Positions 31,516 through 40,434 of a stretch of DNA of 49,706 bases are shown here, piece by piece (position 1 is the stretch's first letter; each line of letters opens with the position of its first letter). The DNA is from a virus: IMG/VR virus record IMGVR_UViG_3300025093_000031, positions 1 to 49,706 of that record. The stretch is one strand, 5' to 3'. A program made the translations under genes and the position numbers. The notes beneath the pieces are model-generated. The model did no database searches, was not told where the DNA came from, and saw only the letters and a program-made list of their open reading frames with translations.

Positions 31516-32526
31516 ATGTCAATCAAACTCACAGACGCCGCAAGGTTTTTTAATGAAGAACAGCATCAAATTGATGCGTTGGAATGGCTTCAGGACCAGC
31601 TCACTGCTGATGTCTTGGAGCTTTTTGCTGAGAAATATCGAAACAAACCAAAGCCTACTCCAATTATAGATAACACTTGGGACGGTGTTCTTGCTGCAGC
31701 TAAAACAGCTGGAGCTAAATGGCCTGAATGTGTTGCTGCACAGTGGGCGCTGGAATCAGGCTGGGGTCAACACACATCTGGTAAAAACAATTACTTTGGA
31801 CTTAAGGGATCTGGCTCTACAGTCAGCACCCAAGAATTCATCAACGGTCAATGGGTCACAATCAAGGCTGGATTCCTTGATTTTCCTGATTTACAAACTT
31901 GTGTTTGTTACCTTGTTGATCGCTGGTATAAAGACTTTGGTCGTTTCCAAGGTGTTAATCGGGCAGAAAGCAGGAACGAATGCGCTCGACTTTTGGTCAA
32001 GGAGTCCTACGCCACAGATCCTGACTATGCGACAAAATTAATTCAGATCATGGATCGTCAGCTCCAAAATATTGGAGAGAAAGAAGATTCCAACCCACAC
32101 AACAATAACTTCAACCCCTGGAGTCCATTCACATACAAAATCACACCTAATATCACCTACGGTGAGATTTGTTTAAATCAAGAAGGTCGTCGATTTACTA
32201 AACAGTATCAATGCGATACAGCAAAAGAATTATGCTTATTTTTGGAAAAAGTCCGTAAACAATTTGAGAACAAGCCGTTAATTATCACTAGCGGTTCACG
32301 TCCAGAACCCATCAATTCCGGAGTCGGTGGCGCTAAAAACAGTGAACATACTTACAACACACCATCTAAAGGTGCGATTGATTTTTATATTCAAGGGGCA
32401 GACATCTATGCCGTGCAGGATTGGTGTGATAAACAATGGAAATTTAGCCTAGGATACGGTGCGCCCAAGGGATTCGTGCATGTCGGAATGCGAGAAGGGA
32501 AGCCGTTCCTGCGTTGGGACTACTGA
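31516..32526 (+). CDS. Modular lysin: GH73-like glucosaminidase plus M15 peptidase, 336 aa
   Basis: Residues ~60-170: AAQWALESGWGQHTSGKNNY with following FGLKG is the N-acetylglucosaminidase (GH73) core with its catalytic Glu. Residues ~205-336: an M15 zinc peptidase with ITSGSRPEPINSG, SEHTYNTPSKGAIDFYI and GFVHVGMR supplying the His/Asp/His ligands. Such two-enzyme lysins cut both glycan and peptide. N-terminal ~50 residues are a helical leader. Located after the fibre genes, so it may be the lysis or a tail enzyme. Confidence 0.85.
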   Translation: MSIKLTDAARFFNEEQHQIDALEWLQDQLTADVLELFAEKYRNKPKPTPIIDNTWDGVLAAAKTAGAKWPECVAAQWALESGWGQHTSGKNNYFGLKGSGSTVSTQEFINGQWVTIKAGFLDFPDLQTCVCYLVDRWYKDFGRFQGVNRAESRNECARLLVKESYATDPDYATKLIQIMDRQLQNIGEKEDSNPHNNNFNPWSPFTYKITPNITYGEICLNQEGRRFTKQYQCDTAKELCLFLEKVRKQFENKPLIITSGSRPEPINSGVGGAKNSEHTYNTPSKGAIDFYIQGADIYAVQDWCDKQWKFSLGYGAPKGFVHVGMREGKPFLRWDY

Positions 32527-32527
32527 A

Positions 32528-32689
32528 GTGAAAAAATACAAGGAGCCGCAGATTCGCGTTAACATCTGCTGGCAAATTGGCAACGATAAAAAATGCGTGA
32601 CTTTACCTAAAGAGCACGCATATGAAACTAAAGATTGGGTTGAAGAACAGGGCGGCTGCGTGTTCTGGTTTCAAGCTTTAGATAACTAA
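32528..32689 (+). CDS. Small hypothetical protein, 53 aa
   Basis: GTG 32528, 2 nt after the lysin stop. Product begins MKKYKEPQIRVNICWQIGND and has two separated Cys residues and aromatic C-terminus (CVFWFQALDN). Small beta-rich; might be a lysin-associated factor. Function unknown. Confidence 0.5.
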   Translation: MKKYKEPQIRVNICWQIGNDKKCVTLPKEHAYETKDWVEEQGGCVFWFQALDN

Positions 32690-32851
32690 TCAGCGCTCCT
32701 TGGCACGACCCACAACTAATGCAAGGGTTTCAATGAGCTTGTACAGCTTGCCGACCAGCTTGTCATCATGGGGCGTGGGCGTGATTGAAACAATGATTGA
32801 GGCTACGGCGTGAATGGCAAGTGCTAATTCGATGTACTTGTTAAAGTCCAT
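32690..32851 (-). CDS. Putative holin, 53 aa
   Basis: ATG at 32851 (minus) follows AGGAGATAACC, an excellent ribosome-binding site. The product has one hydrophobic helix (IELALAIHAVASIIVSITP) then a charged Lys-rich amphipathic part (DDKLVGKLYKLIETLALV). Small proteins of this kind near lysins are typical cyanophage holin candidates. Convergent with the lysin operon; functional assignment is inferred. Confidence 0.6.
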   Translation of the reverse strand: MDFNKYIELALAIHAVASIIVSITPTPHDDKLVGKLYKLIETLALVVGRAKER

Positions 32852-32883
32852 GGTTATCTCCTATTTCTTTTATTGTACGTTCA

Positions 32884-33015
32884 CTACACATCGTAGATTA
32901 AACACTCAGGTGCTGACGGATTATTTGTGCAGTACAAAAGCCATGCAGCAGAAGGGCTTAAGTAAAAACGCTTGGGTTTTTGCTTCTTGAAAAGATTTTT
33001 AAGAATGTTGATCAT
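32884..33015 (-). CDS. Small basic protein, 43 aa
   Basis: ATG 33015 overlaps the stop of the upstream minus-strand gene as ATGA, so translation is probably coupled. The product is basic at first (MINILKNLFKKQKPKRFYLS) then hydrophobic and ends CLIYDV. May be membrane-associated. Function unknown. Confidence 0.5.
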   Translation of the reverse strand: MINILKNLFKKQKPKRFYLSPSAAWLLYCTNNPSAPECLIYDV

Positions 33016-33929
33016 GGCCTGTTGACTAACGGAACGAAGATCTCAGGGAAGCGGTCAGTTTCTTGGTGTTCTCTGCTCCATGCATTCTGCCATTCGGACA
33101 AGGAATGATCATGGATTGTGTCGTAATACGCATTGTCACCTACTTCAAGGATAATCTTAAAGTCATCAAAAGTTGTTGATGGGATTCGCTCACCAATATA
33201 CCAAGTTGAACCAGTTGAAACTGTAAGCGTTGCACCAGGATTGATTGTACAACTAGTTTCCGTAAAGGCATTAGCTCCTACTGGAATAGCAGTATCAATA
33301 GCTATGGGACTTAAAAGGTTTGACGCATCAATTTCAGTTTCTTGTAAACAGACAGAACCATTGGTATCTTCTAGCTCGAAAAAAGCCTCGTTTACTGGAA
33401 ACTCGATGACAACACCTAGGTTGTACTCTAGGGTCTCGTTGCGAGTCGATGAAACACAGATGAGATAACTTCCTGCCGCCAGGGGATAATACCTATCATC
33501 ACCACGATCAAGACGTAAACGTTCGTAGGTATTGTATAGATCAGATTGTGTATTCATTACCGTATCTAAATACGGAATGTACACGTCTCCATTGGAATCG
33601 ATATGGATAGAATCTGCATCAAATACAGGATTTCCCTGGATAGGAATTTTGTTTAGGTCATATGCAGATACTTGAATGTACTGTGGACGCGGCGGACCTT
33701 TCGTAAGAATAATCCAACCAGGAGACGCCAGATTTACCTGGAACCAGTGATTAAAAGTGCCTCCGCCAATACCGCCGTTAGATGTTTGACTTGTATCGGC
33801 ACGACCAATAGGTTTCCACTGCGCACCCAAGGTTCCATGGAGGTACCGCAGAGCAGTTTGGTTGAACGTGCCGATGACTAAAGGATTATTCTGAGTTCTT
33901 TGTGGCTGAGTTACTGAGTTCCTGGGCAT
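33012..33929 (-). CDS. Beta-rich fibre/adhesin-type structural protein, 305 aa
   Basis: ATG 33929 is preferred over 33962 because the latter overlaps the upstream gene deeply. Starts MPRNSVTQPQRTQNNPLVIG; continues as Asn/Asp/Ser/Val-rich beta sequence, with GGIGGGTFNHWFQVNLASPG and many Tyr/Asp patches. It ends in RFPEIFVPLVNRP. Resembles fibre or neck-appendage proteins, but no repeat signature. Co-transcribed with the two small lysis-region genes. Confidence 0.55.
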   Translation of the reverse strand: MPRNSVTQPQRTQNNPLVIGTFNQTALRYLHGTLGAQWKPIGRADTSQTSNGGIGGGTFNHWFQVNLASPGWIILTKGPPRPQYIQVSAYDLNKIPIQGNPVFDADSIHIDSNGDVYIPYLDTVMNTQSDLYNTYERLRLDRGDDRYYPLAAGSYLICVSSTRNETLEYNLGVVIEFPVNEAFFELEDTNGSVCLQETEIDASNLLSPIAIDTAIPVGANAFTETSCTINPGATLTVSTGSTWYIGERIPSTTFDDFKIILEVGDNAYYDTIHDHSLSEWQNAWSREHQETDRFPEIFVPLVNRP

Positions 33930-34635
33930 ATGAACTGTAATACAACTCCTGTTCTTCATCATAATCCGGGGTGTTTTTGTTCACCAGCGGATGTTGAATA
34001 GTGCTTTTGTACTGCCGCTCGACGAGTGGTTCAGGAGTTCCGGCAAGAAAACGTTGCGCTTGTTCCATTGCCTTAACAGGATCGAACTCTGGCTCAAACG
34101 GATAGATGGTCTGCGGCGGAAACATTCGATTCCAACTTGAGACTAAGTGGAGAGGGTTAAGACAGTTTTTATTTTTACACGTGCGTGTGACAAATAACTT
34201 ACCAACGTCCCCCCAGGCGCATTGGTAGATAATTTTGTGGACACTGACATTGCTGTTGTACTTGGCATCAAACCCTGTGACATAAGAGGGAAAACGCATG
34301 CGTTTATTGCCGAGCCATGGCACCTCCCAGCACTCATCCCAGTCGCCAACAGGGATTTGTTTCCAAAGCTCCAGAAGTCTTGACTTGTAGTTTTTATTGA
34401 GGTAGTTGACGTCAAAACCACAGTTGTTGCTTTGGATCTTACGGACGCACTCATAACACCAGTGGTCTTCTAGATGCCGGATGCGATGGCCGTGCTGGCA
34501 GTAGAAGCCACGATAGTAACCGTGTGTCCTGAGTTCTTCGTCTGGCATTTCATGGATGGCATCAATAACCGGGATTAAGGTAAAAGATTTTGCAAGCTGC
34601 AGCAGTTTAGATGCGTTGGTAAGGGAGTTTGCCAT
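33886..34635 (-). CDS. HNH/His-Me finger-type homing endonuclease, 249 aa
   Basis: The block VSVHKIIYQCAWGDVGKLFV with following CKNKNCLNPLHLVSSWNR is the zinc-binding-loop pattern (CxxxxC-NPxHL) of His-Me finger endonucleases. Upstream, CQHGHRIRHLEDHWCYEC forms a further Cys/His finger. Length and C-terminal tail are larger than minimal HNH domains. Probably a free-standing homing endonuclease; partner gene 34639 is a second, different HNH protein. Confidence 0.75.
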   Translation of the reverse strand: MANSLTNASKLLQLAKSFTLIPVIDAIHEMPDEELRTHGYYRGFYCQHGHRIRHLEDHWCYECVRKIQSNNCGFDVNYLNKNYKSRLLELWKQIPVGDWDECWEVPWLGNKRMRFPSYVTGFDAKYNSNVSVHKIIYQCAWGDVGKLFVTRTCKNKNCLNPLHLVSSWNRMFPPQTIYPFEPEFDPVKAMEQAQRFLAGTPEPLVERQYKSTIQHPLVNKNTPDYDEEQELYYSSYAQELSNSATKNSE

Positions 34636-34638
34636 TGA

Positions 34639-35064
34639 TCAGGCCTCTGGGTTGCAATTGCGTTGAACAAAGCTATAAATCATGTCCGGATCGCGGTGCA
34701 CAAGCTGACCTTCTTCGTTACGGACACGACGCCTGTACTTGGGTGCTGGACGCGTCCTACGTCGATACAGGGTCAGTTCCAGGCGGTTGTCACGTTCCCT
34801 GTTGCGTTTGTCGTGAAGGACATCTGCATCCCCTGGATCCTCGCCAGTACGTAAGTAGTACACGACCCGGTGAGCTGGATAGCGGACCCCAAGCAGCGAC
34901 ACAACATAGAAACGTGAGGTGCCATAGCGCTTTCCCGCTACTTCACCAGCATCATGGTAGCGATCAGAGGTTTTCCACTTGAGGCCACAAGGATGGTCAG
35001 GGGTGAGTTCCAGGTGCTCTTCTAGCCATGAGAGGGGCGGCAAAGGCTGGTAGTTACGGGCCAT
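34639..35064 (-). CDS. HNH endonuclease, 141 aa
   Basis: The region RFYVVSLLGVRYPAHRVVYY, then LRTGEDPGDADVLHDKRNRE and DNRLELTLYRRRTRP matches the His-Asn-His endonuclease core (AHR, LHDKRN, DNRLEL). ATG 35064 gives a natural start (MARNYQPLPPLSW); the longer frame upstream runs through the inverted repeats and is rejected. Adjacent to another endonuclease, so this is a mobile-gene pair. Confidence 0.8.
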   Translation of the reverse strand: MARNYQPLPPLSWLEEHLELTPDHPCGLKWKTSDRYHDAGEVAGKRYGTSRFYVVSLLGVRYPAHRVVYYLRTGEDPGDADVLHDKRNRERDNRLELTLYRRRTRPAPKYRRRVRNEEGQLVHRDPDMIYSFVQRNCNPEA

Positions 35065-35158
35065 AGCACCAGGGATGTCTGAACAAAGCAAGCATAGGGC
35101 AACAAGGGCGTAATAGCAAGGTGCATGCAGGTGTTGCGTCAGATTTAGCGTTGAAGTA

Positions 35159-35177
35159 GCTGCATATACCTTCTTAT
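35159..35177 (+). repeat. Direct repeat copy 1 (19 nt)
   Basis: GCTGCATATACCTTCTTAT matches 35388-35406 (GCTGCACATACCTTCTTAT) with one change. The two copies bracket the inverted repeats at 35189-35310. Confidence 0.8.
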
Positions 35178-35188
35178 ATTTCTTATAG

Positions 35189-35310
35189 GAGTCAAGGCTC
35201 ACTTTTTCAAAAGTGAAACAAAATTCTCGTTTATCCCAAATTAGTCTCATGTGTTATTGAGAGCCGTTCTCAGTAATTGTTTCACTTTTTCAAAAGTGAG
35301 CTTTGACTCA
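35189..35310. repeat. 33-bp inverted repeat pair with nested palindromes
   Basis: Arms at 35189-35221 and 35278-35310 are inverted copies with about three mismatches; each contains its own palindrome (CACTTTT..AAAAGTG). The 56-nt centre contains another stem (TGAGA/TCTCA, 35258-35272). It lies in a ~395-nt gene-free stretch with the flanking direct repeats, and could be an origin, a protein-binding control region or the footprint of a mobile element. Nothing else was seen in 35065-35459 except a terminator. Confidence 0.75.
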
Positions 35311-35387
35311 TACTAGATATATACGGATGTATATGCTGCTAGTTTGACCCCTTATAAGAGCGTAAACGCAGCTAGAGCGACACCTTT

Positions 35388-35406
35388 GCTGCACATACCT
35401 TCTTAT
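35388..35406 (+). repeat. Direct repeat copy 2 (19 nt)
   Basis: GCTGCACATACCTTCTTAT, one base different from copy 1 at 35159-35177. Confidence 0.8.
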
Positions 35407-35413
35407 CGCCAAT

Positions 35414-35439
35414 AAAAAAGCCCCCACCGAAGTGGAGGC
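35414..35439 (-). terminator. Rho-independent terminator (minus strand)
   Basis: Minus-strand GCCTCCAC and GTGGGGGC (one T-G) pair across a TTCG tetraloop, followed by TTTTTT. It ends the glycosyltransferase transcript. Confidence 0.92.
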
Positions 35440-35459
35440 CTGGTCACCCTGAGCAGTCC

Positions 35460-36740
35460 TTACGTTAGTGCCGGTTCTTGCTTCTTGCGCAGACTCCGGT
35501 TTTTCTTCCCCTTCTTACGTGGCTTCTCACTAATCTCAGCTGGGACTGAATGTTCGACCTCCTTCATGACATCTTCAAAGATGCCACCAAATTGAGACGC
35601 AACTGTGTCCCATGAGAATTGTTCATCCAGCACACGTCCCTGGCACTGCATCCCCACCCATTCGCGATATGTCTGGTCTTCGTACAGTTCGTTCAGGATT
35701 TCCGTGAGGTGATCAGATGACGGGCATGGCATTTCCCGTGCGTAGTTGGTGTCCACATCTACGTGGTCGCAACGGATCAGTTTGCCGTAGCCATCAAAGA
35801 TCTCTTTGCAGGACGTATGGTCAGGCAACACCTGGGGCACACCACAGGCAGCGTGTTCAAAGTTGACAAGCCCCCAGCCCTCGCCTTTGCAAGTGTTGAC
35901 GCCCACATCACAGGCGTTATAGATGGTGTTGAGCATGTCTACCGATACGTTCGGAGGCCCCTCCGTTTGCGTGGTCATGATGATGCGTCCGTTGGGATCC
36001 AGGCCCACCTTGGACATTTCACGACCAAAGACAGACATCACATCCCAGCCTTGATCTTTCATTCCCATGTGGAGATAAAGCCGTGCTTCTGGTTTATTAA
36101 CAGCAAACTGAGCAAAGCCTTGGATCGTAATATCAATCCTTTTACGGAATTGGTTGCGGTTGCCATTGAAGACGATAAACAGGTCTTCATCCAGCCCAAG
36201 CTTACGGCGGCATTCATCCCTGTCTTTGGGATAGAACTGACCAGGCGTAACGCCATGTGGAATTACGGCAATTGGCTTGTTAATACCGCCTTTTACAAAC
36301 TCATACGCACCAAATTCCGTGTAGGAAATGATGGCGTCCCAATCGTTGGCTGTATCCGCAAGGCATCCAATCCAGTTATATGAATCCATGGGGGCGTACC
36401 CCACAAACTTAAATTTACCTTGCTTATGTAGGTCTTGGATTTGACGGTACTGTTCGTTGATGATCCACATATCATTGATCGTGAACACAATGTCTGGTTG
36501 CTCACGTTCAACGATTTCACGGATGCGTTGCTCACCGAATGGTGCGGTTTGGAATCGGTTGGACGATGGATAAATCTTGAAATCTTTCTGTTGTTCACAT
36601 GGGTCACCCCACCAGTTGTGGCCGAGCACAACAATTTCAAAATCATCCTTAAGGCGAGTGATGACATTTTCGGTGACCCGAGCAAAGCCGGTCATTGCGA
36701 CAATGTCACCACACCACAGCACCTTGGTTTTTTTCGTCAT
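35460..36740 (-). CDS. Glycosyltransferase family 4-like, 426 aa
   Basis: The GT-B layout is visible: N-terminal VLWCGDIVAMTGFARVTENV, central FNGNRNQFRKRIDITIQGFA and C-terminal nucleotide-sugar binding part with GEGWGLVNFEHAACGVPQVL, the E-x7-E family signature. C-terminal ~30 residues are Lys/Arg-rich. It transfers a sugar from a nucleotide donor, possibly to DNA or to virion/host surface glycans. A terminator is directly downstream. Confidence 0.88.
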   Translation of the reverse strand: MTKKTKVLWCGDIVAMTGFARVTENVITRLKDDFEIVVLGHNWWGDPCEQQKDFKIYPSSNRFQTAPFGEQRIREIVEREQPDIVFTINDMWIINEQYRQIQDLHKQGKFKFVGYAPMDSYNWIGCLADTANDWDAIISYTEFGAYEFVKGGINKPIAVIPHGVTPGQFYPKDRDECRRKLGLDEDLFIVFNGNRNQFRKRIDITIQGFAQFAVNKPEARLYLHMGMKDQGWDVMSVFGREMSKVGLDPNGRIIMTTQTEGPPNVSVDMLNTIYNACDVGVNTCKGEGWGLVNFEHAACGVPQVLPDHTSCKEIFDGYGKLIRCDHVDVDTNYAREMPCPSSDHLTEILNELYEDQTYREWVGMQCQGRVLDEQFSWDTVASQFGGIFEDVMKEVEHSVPAEISEKPRKKGKKNRSLRKKQEPALT

Positions 36741-36769
36741 TAAAGCGAGCTACTCTCGCTTAACTATAC

Positions 36770-39397
36770 CTAAACATCAAGTGTTTTGTTTTCGGTTGTC
36801 CTTACATCCATGCCATACAGATCTTTGTATTTTTCTGGATCAGAAGCCACTTCTACAATGGAGGGGTAGTGTTCGTATTTATTTGGGTTTGATTCACGCA
36901 CCGCCGCGTTGTATATACGCATTCCCCTTGTCTCTTTTTTGCTGTAGACATTCAATTTGAGCTGATGCTTGCAAATATCAATGAATAACACCTCAAATCG
37001 AGCGCGTCCCACAAAACCTACATTACAGGCTTTGCAAAATTCTACATAGCTGGGATACAAATATTTATCCCATCCTTTGTAGCGGTTGCTGTTTGATTGA
37101 TCATAAATGCATTTACCAATAACAGAATTTATACCTGGGTCAAAAACAATATGTTGATTCATCCAATCCAATACAGGGTTGGAGCGTAGGCTTTGTTCTT
37201 TTTCATATTTTTGGAAGAAGTCTACGTGACGCGCAGTCTCCATTAGGTAGGAACGCATGTCATCTTCATTCATGTCCAATACCCAGTTCACCAGACCTGG
37301 CAGCAGAGGAGCGAACTCACCCTGTGGATTCCCTTTATTATCAAACTTAATCAGTTCTTTTTGCTCTGCTTGACCCCCTGTGAATGGACGGTCGAATGGA
37401 ATTGTGAGACGCCGACGAGCAAGCCCTGATGTGTAGTCGGTTGACTGAATAGCTTCATTGGCAGTGATGATTACCATCCCGTGGTACTGGAATGGATCTG
37501 CTGTTTCCCCTTGATACTTGCGTTCAGAACGGATCCAGTCATTACCAGTGATTGCTTTCAGGCGTGATACGGACCCACCCCAACGATCAGCATCTTGGAA
37601 CAGCAGAAGTTTTTTACCCATGTATGCCGCTGCTTCAAAACGGTTCTTCTCCATGTTTTCGAAGTCAGTGGAGTAAGTATTGCTTTTACCAACCAATGCA
37701 ACTGCTAGGTTTGCGTAAGTAGATTTACCCGACTTACCTGGACCTACAATTTCCAGGAACTTTTGAATCTCATAGGTGCCAAGCAGTGTTGCCCGTAGCC
37801 ATGCCCTAAGCACTTGTGTACGATTCCAAGAGTTGTGTTGTGTGTACTTCAACCATTTAATAATGTCTTCACATGTGGCGTAGGGATCATATTCATATGG
37901 CATCTGTTGCGTCATAAACAGCTTCTTGTTGAATGGCAGTAACTCCCTGGTTGCTACCTCAAGCACACCATTAGTGAATAAGAGGTAATCCGATCCGTCA
38001 TACCACTCATCAAACGGCACCAAAGCCTGGAGCTGCTTATAGACATCTTCCATGAGGCTGTGATTAAAGCCACGCGGCAGTGTATTGGATTTTGTTAACA
38101 TCTGCATCTTCTCTCGGATGGTGCCAAACATTTCGATCTTTGTGAGTTTGGACCAAAGACCTGCCCGTGGGTCGTATAAGAAAAATTGATTATGCGGTTG
38201 ACTAAACAGCAGGTTGCCCATATACATACTGAGTACATGGTCTGCCACTACGTTCGATGATTGGTTCCGCCCCCGTGCATCTTTTGGCTCTTTTGAGTTG
38301 TCTTGAGGCGACACCTGCCGCTTTTGAGTGGATTGATGGTTACGTGTTGAAGGAGCTTCAAGTTCAGCCAGCTTTTCCATGTGCTCTAAAATGTCTTGCT
38401 CAAGATCAGGAAGAAGTTTGGACACAGCTGTTAGTGTCGCATCATCAACAGGAAGTGCCCGGTGATCCTCGGAAGGAGCCCAGCCATTCTCCTTCGCAAC
38501 ATGAATGAGTGAGCCGATACCACGACCACCACCTTTACTAAACGACAACCAACGCTTATGGCACTCACCATCTTTGTACTTATCGGATTGTTTGGACCAT
38601 TCATCCCATTGGTCCAGCAACGATTCATCCAAGCTATGAAGCGATTGACCAACCATGATCCAGATGTCATAGTCATCCGTCGCCTCTGGAGGCATACCCC
38701 ACATGGCTTCAGTAGCTACTTGGATATCCCGTTCGAGATCGACTTTGGTTTGGACAGCGAAGTTGGGACCGATGAATCGTGATACTTCCTGCGCCGGTTT
38801 TCCCTGCTTGGCGTTTTTGGTGATGATGCTATTTAGCAACCATTCTGGGAATTCAGGCAGCTTATCAACCCATTCAAAACCAAGGCCTTCTTTGGTGTAG
38901 TAGCCATCAGTTTCTGGATGTAAACCCATCAAAACACCCTGATGTTTTTTCCACAGGATCTCAAGCTTTTCTTTGTTACCACTTGCGTGCCAGGTGTATT
39001 TGTTACGGATGAAGTGCTTGTGTTTATCGCGGTTTAGTTTGTAGAGTCGACGCTCCCTTCCCTCTTTACCGCTGCAGATGGTAAGGGAGGCAGGCAACGC
39101 ATCTTGTAGGGAGAGACCACTAATCTCTTCGATGAGTTTGTAGACGCTTGATCCATCAACATCAACCCAAACCAAACCATAAGGATGGTTGTAGGCAGGG
39201 CCGCCAAGTACGCCAATTGCTTTGCAGTCACCTGTTGCAAGTTCTTCTTCAATTTCTTTGACGCTAAATGGTTTGTTCTGCCAGCCCTGGACGTAAGGAT
39301 CTTTATTTGCGCCTAGTGGTGTTAGGGGCCAGTCAATAGGGATGAGATCAAGCCTAATTTCGCCAGGCTTAAGAGCTTGTTGATTTTGGCTTGTCAT
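36770..39397 (-). CDS. PrimPol-PriCT2-SF3 primase-helicase, 875 aa
   Basis: Residues ~1-190: archaeo-eukaryotic primase (PrimPol) with IPIDWPLTPLGANKDPYVQG and catalytic GLVWVDVDG. Residues ~225-310: PriCT-2 like region (DDYDIWIMVGQSLHSLDESL; KGGGRGIGSLIHVAKENGW). Residues ~520-700: SF3/D5 helicase with Walker A GPGKSGKST and KKLLLFQDADRW as Walker B. C-terminal winged-helix region. This is the main replication initiator: primer synthesis and fork unwinding. No DNA polymerase gene is visible in the window. Confidence 0.92.
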   Translation of the reverse strand: MTSQNQQALKPGEIRLDLIPIDWPLTPLGANKDPYVQGWQNKPFSVKEIEEELATGDCKAIGVLGGPAYNHPYGLVWVDVDGSSVYKLIEEISGLSLQDALPASLTICSGKEGRERRLYKLNRDKHKHFIRNKYTWHASGNKEKLEILWKKHQGVLMGLHPETDGYYTKEGLGFEWVDKLPEFPEWLLNSIITKNAKQGKPAQEVSRFIGPNFAVQTKVDLERDIQVATEAMWGMPPEATDDYDIWIMVGQSLHSLDESLLDQWDEWSKQSDKYKDGECHKRWLSFSKGGGRGIGSLIHVAKENGWAPSEDHRALPVDDATLTAVSKLLPDLEQDILEHMEKLAELEAPSTRNHQSTQKRQVSPQDNSKEPKDARGRNQSSNVVADHVLSMYMGNLLFSQPHNQFFLYDPRAGLWSKLTKIEMFGTIREKMQMLTKSNTLPRGFNHSLMEDVYKQLQALVPFDEWYDGSDYLLFTNGVLEVATRELLPFNKKLFMTQQMPYEYDPYATCEDIIKWLKYTQHNSWNRTQVLRAWLRATLLGTYEIQKFLEIVGPGKSGKSTYANLAVALVGKSNTYSTDFENMEKNRFEAAAYMGKKLLLFQDADRWGGSVSRLKAITGNDWIRSERKYQGETADPFQYHGMVIITANEAIQSTDYTSGLARRRLTIPFDRPFTGGQAEQKELIKFDNKGNPQGEFAPLLPGLVNWVLDMNEDDMRSYLMETARHVDFFQKYEKEQSLRSNPVLDWMNQHIVFDPGINSVIGKCIYDQSNSNRYKGWDKYLYPSYVEFCKACNVGFVGRARFEVLFIDICKHQLKLNVYSKKETRGMRIYNAAVRESNPNKYEHYPSIVEVASDPEKYKDLYGMDVRTTENKTLDV

Positions 39398-39582
39398 ACT
39401 TCCGTTTGCTGCAGGACTTCTACTTTAAGATCTTTCTCTGGGAATGAGCCTTCCTTTAGGATGTTGTAGGCATGGAGATGCATAAGGGTGGGCAGGACAA
39501 AACAATCCCCATCCACCGCACTGTTCATGCGGCTCAGGAGAGTATTCATCCACTCACCCACGCAGATCACGTGGATGTCCAT
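39394..39582 (-). CDS. Small hypothetical protein, 62 aa
   Basis: Starts MDIHVICVGEWMNTLLSRMN, with two Cys residues and a helical C-terminus. Its stop overlaps the helicase start as ATGA, so it belongs to the same operon. Function unknown; a replication accessory is possible. Confidence 0.6.
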   Translation of the reverse strand: MDIHVICVGEWMNTLLSRMNSAVDGDCFVLPTLMHLHAYNILKEGSFPEKDLKVEVLQQTEV

Positions 39583-39647
39583 GGAGGGCTCAGTTGTGTG
39601 TCTTCTTATCCTACGGCCGCTAAACCGTGCGGACCACCAAGGATGTA

Positions 39648-39839
39648 TTAAGTTTGTTGAGACTCACTAGACTCAGCTTCTTTATATTTAGCCCTTTTAT
39701 CAATTGCTTCAAATTCTTTCATCATCTTGTGGTATAGCTCTACAGCATCTTCCCTGGTGACTACCGAACGCTCACTTGCGATCTGCCATGCGAGACGCTT
39801 CCTGCACTCCATCTTGCCGTTGGTGTTGTAAGCCGTCAA
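39648..39839 (-). CDS. Small hypothetical protein, 63 aa
   Basis: Starts MTAYNTNGKMECRKRLAWQI; helical and basic/acidic, ending EAESSESQQT. First gene of the replication operon on the minus strand. Divergent from the 39892 gene; the 50-nt gap contains TTAGACTAGACG, which could be a shared promoter. No family recognised. Confidence 0.55.
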   Translation of the reverse strand: MTAYNTNGKMECRKRLAWQIASERSVVTREDAVELYHKMMKEFEAIDKRAKYKEAESSESQQT

Positions 39840-39891
39840 TGTACCAGGTGCCTGGATTCATTGTCTTAGACTAGACGAAAAGAGCAAAAAA

Positions 39892-40434
39892 ATGACGAAT
39901 TTTAATCTTGCTGCTTACTTAAAAGCACGGCCTGAAGCTGTTACTTACATTTCTGACGCACGTCAGGCAGGTATTGATACAGGAAAGGATTATACACAAC
40001 GCTACGGTAAAGATACAAGTGGTTGGGAACAAAGGTGGGTTGATCGTGCCAATAAAAAATATGGTACATCAGCAAAGGATGCCTCTGAGTTTAGTCCTGA
40101 TCAACTTGCACGGGTACATTTTGAAAACTGGGGACAAAACACTATAAACCAAAAAAAATACAAGGATGCCTTGGCTAGTTTAAGTGAAGGTGAGCGTCGC
40201 ACAGGAGATATTCGAGGTCTTAGCGATATTGATGAGGATACGCGTTCTGAATTGGTAAATGAAAGCCTTAGCAAACAATATGGCGGTGGTATGTCTGATG
40301 CCGAGCTTCAAGATTTTGAAACTTTAATTGGCCGTCTTGAAGGTTCCAAGATGCGTCAGGCAGCTCAATCTAACCGTGCACGTCAACGCGACACATTTGC
40401 CGGTGGCCTTGCCAGTATGATGGGCAATTTCTAA
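39892..40434 (+). CDS. Protein with duplicated C-terminal tag, 180 aa
   Basis: Residues 1-129 are specific to this protein (ARPEAVTYISDARQAGIDTG; WVDRANKKYGTSAKDASEFS). Residues 130-180 repeat the end of the 2283-2591 product almost exactly (GGGMSDAELQDFETLIGRLE to GLASMMGNF). Only gene on plus between two minus-strand replication genes; possibly a virion protein whose tag came from the late cluster. Convergent with the nuclease gene, overlapping by 4 nt. Confidence 0.7.
   Translation: MTNFNLAAYLKARPEAVTYISDARQAGIDTGKDYTQRYGKDTSGWEQRWVDRANKKYGTSAKDASEFSPDQLARVHFENWGQNTINQKKYKDALASLSEGERRTGDIRGLSDIDEDTRSELVNESLSKQYGGGMSDAELQDFETLIGRLEGSKMRQAAQSNRARQRDTFAGGLASMMGNF
40282..40434 (+). repeat. 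153-nt duplicated segment, copy 2
   Basis: Matches 2439-2591 with near identity over the first ~70 nt and scattered silent changes later. Encodes the shared C-terminal tag. Confidence 0.9.

Noticed and set aside
35065-35250. N-terminal extension of the 34639 HNH gene
   Set aside because: Runs through the inverted-repeat region and is not domain-like; ATG 35064 used instead.
35763-36383. Plus-strand ORF opposite the glycosyltransferase
   Set aside because: Shadow of a well-defined GT4 gene with E-x7-E signature; no independent support.
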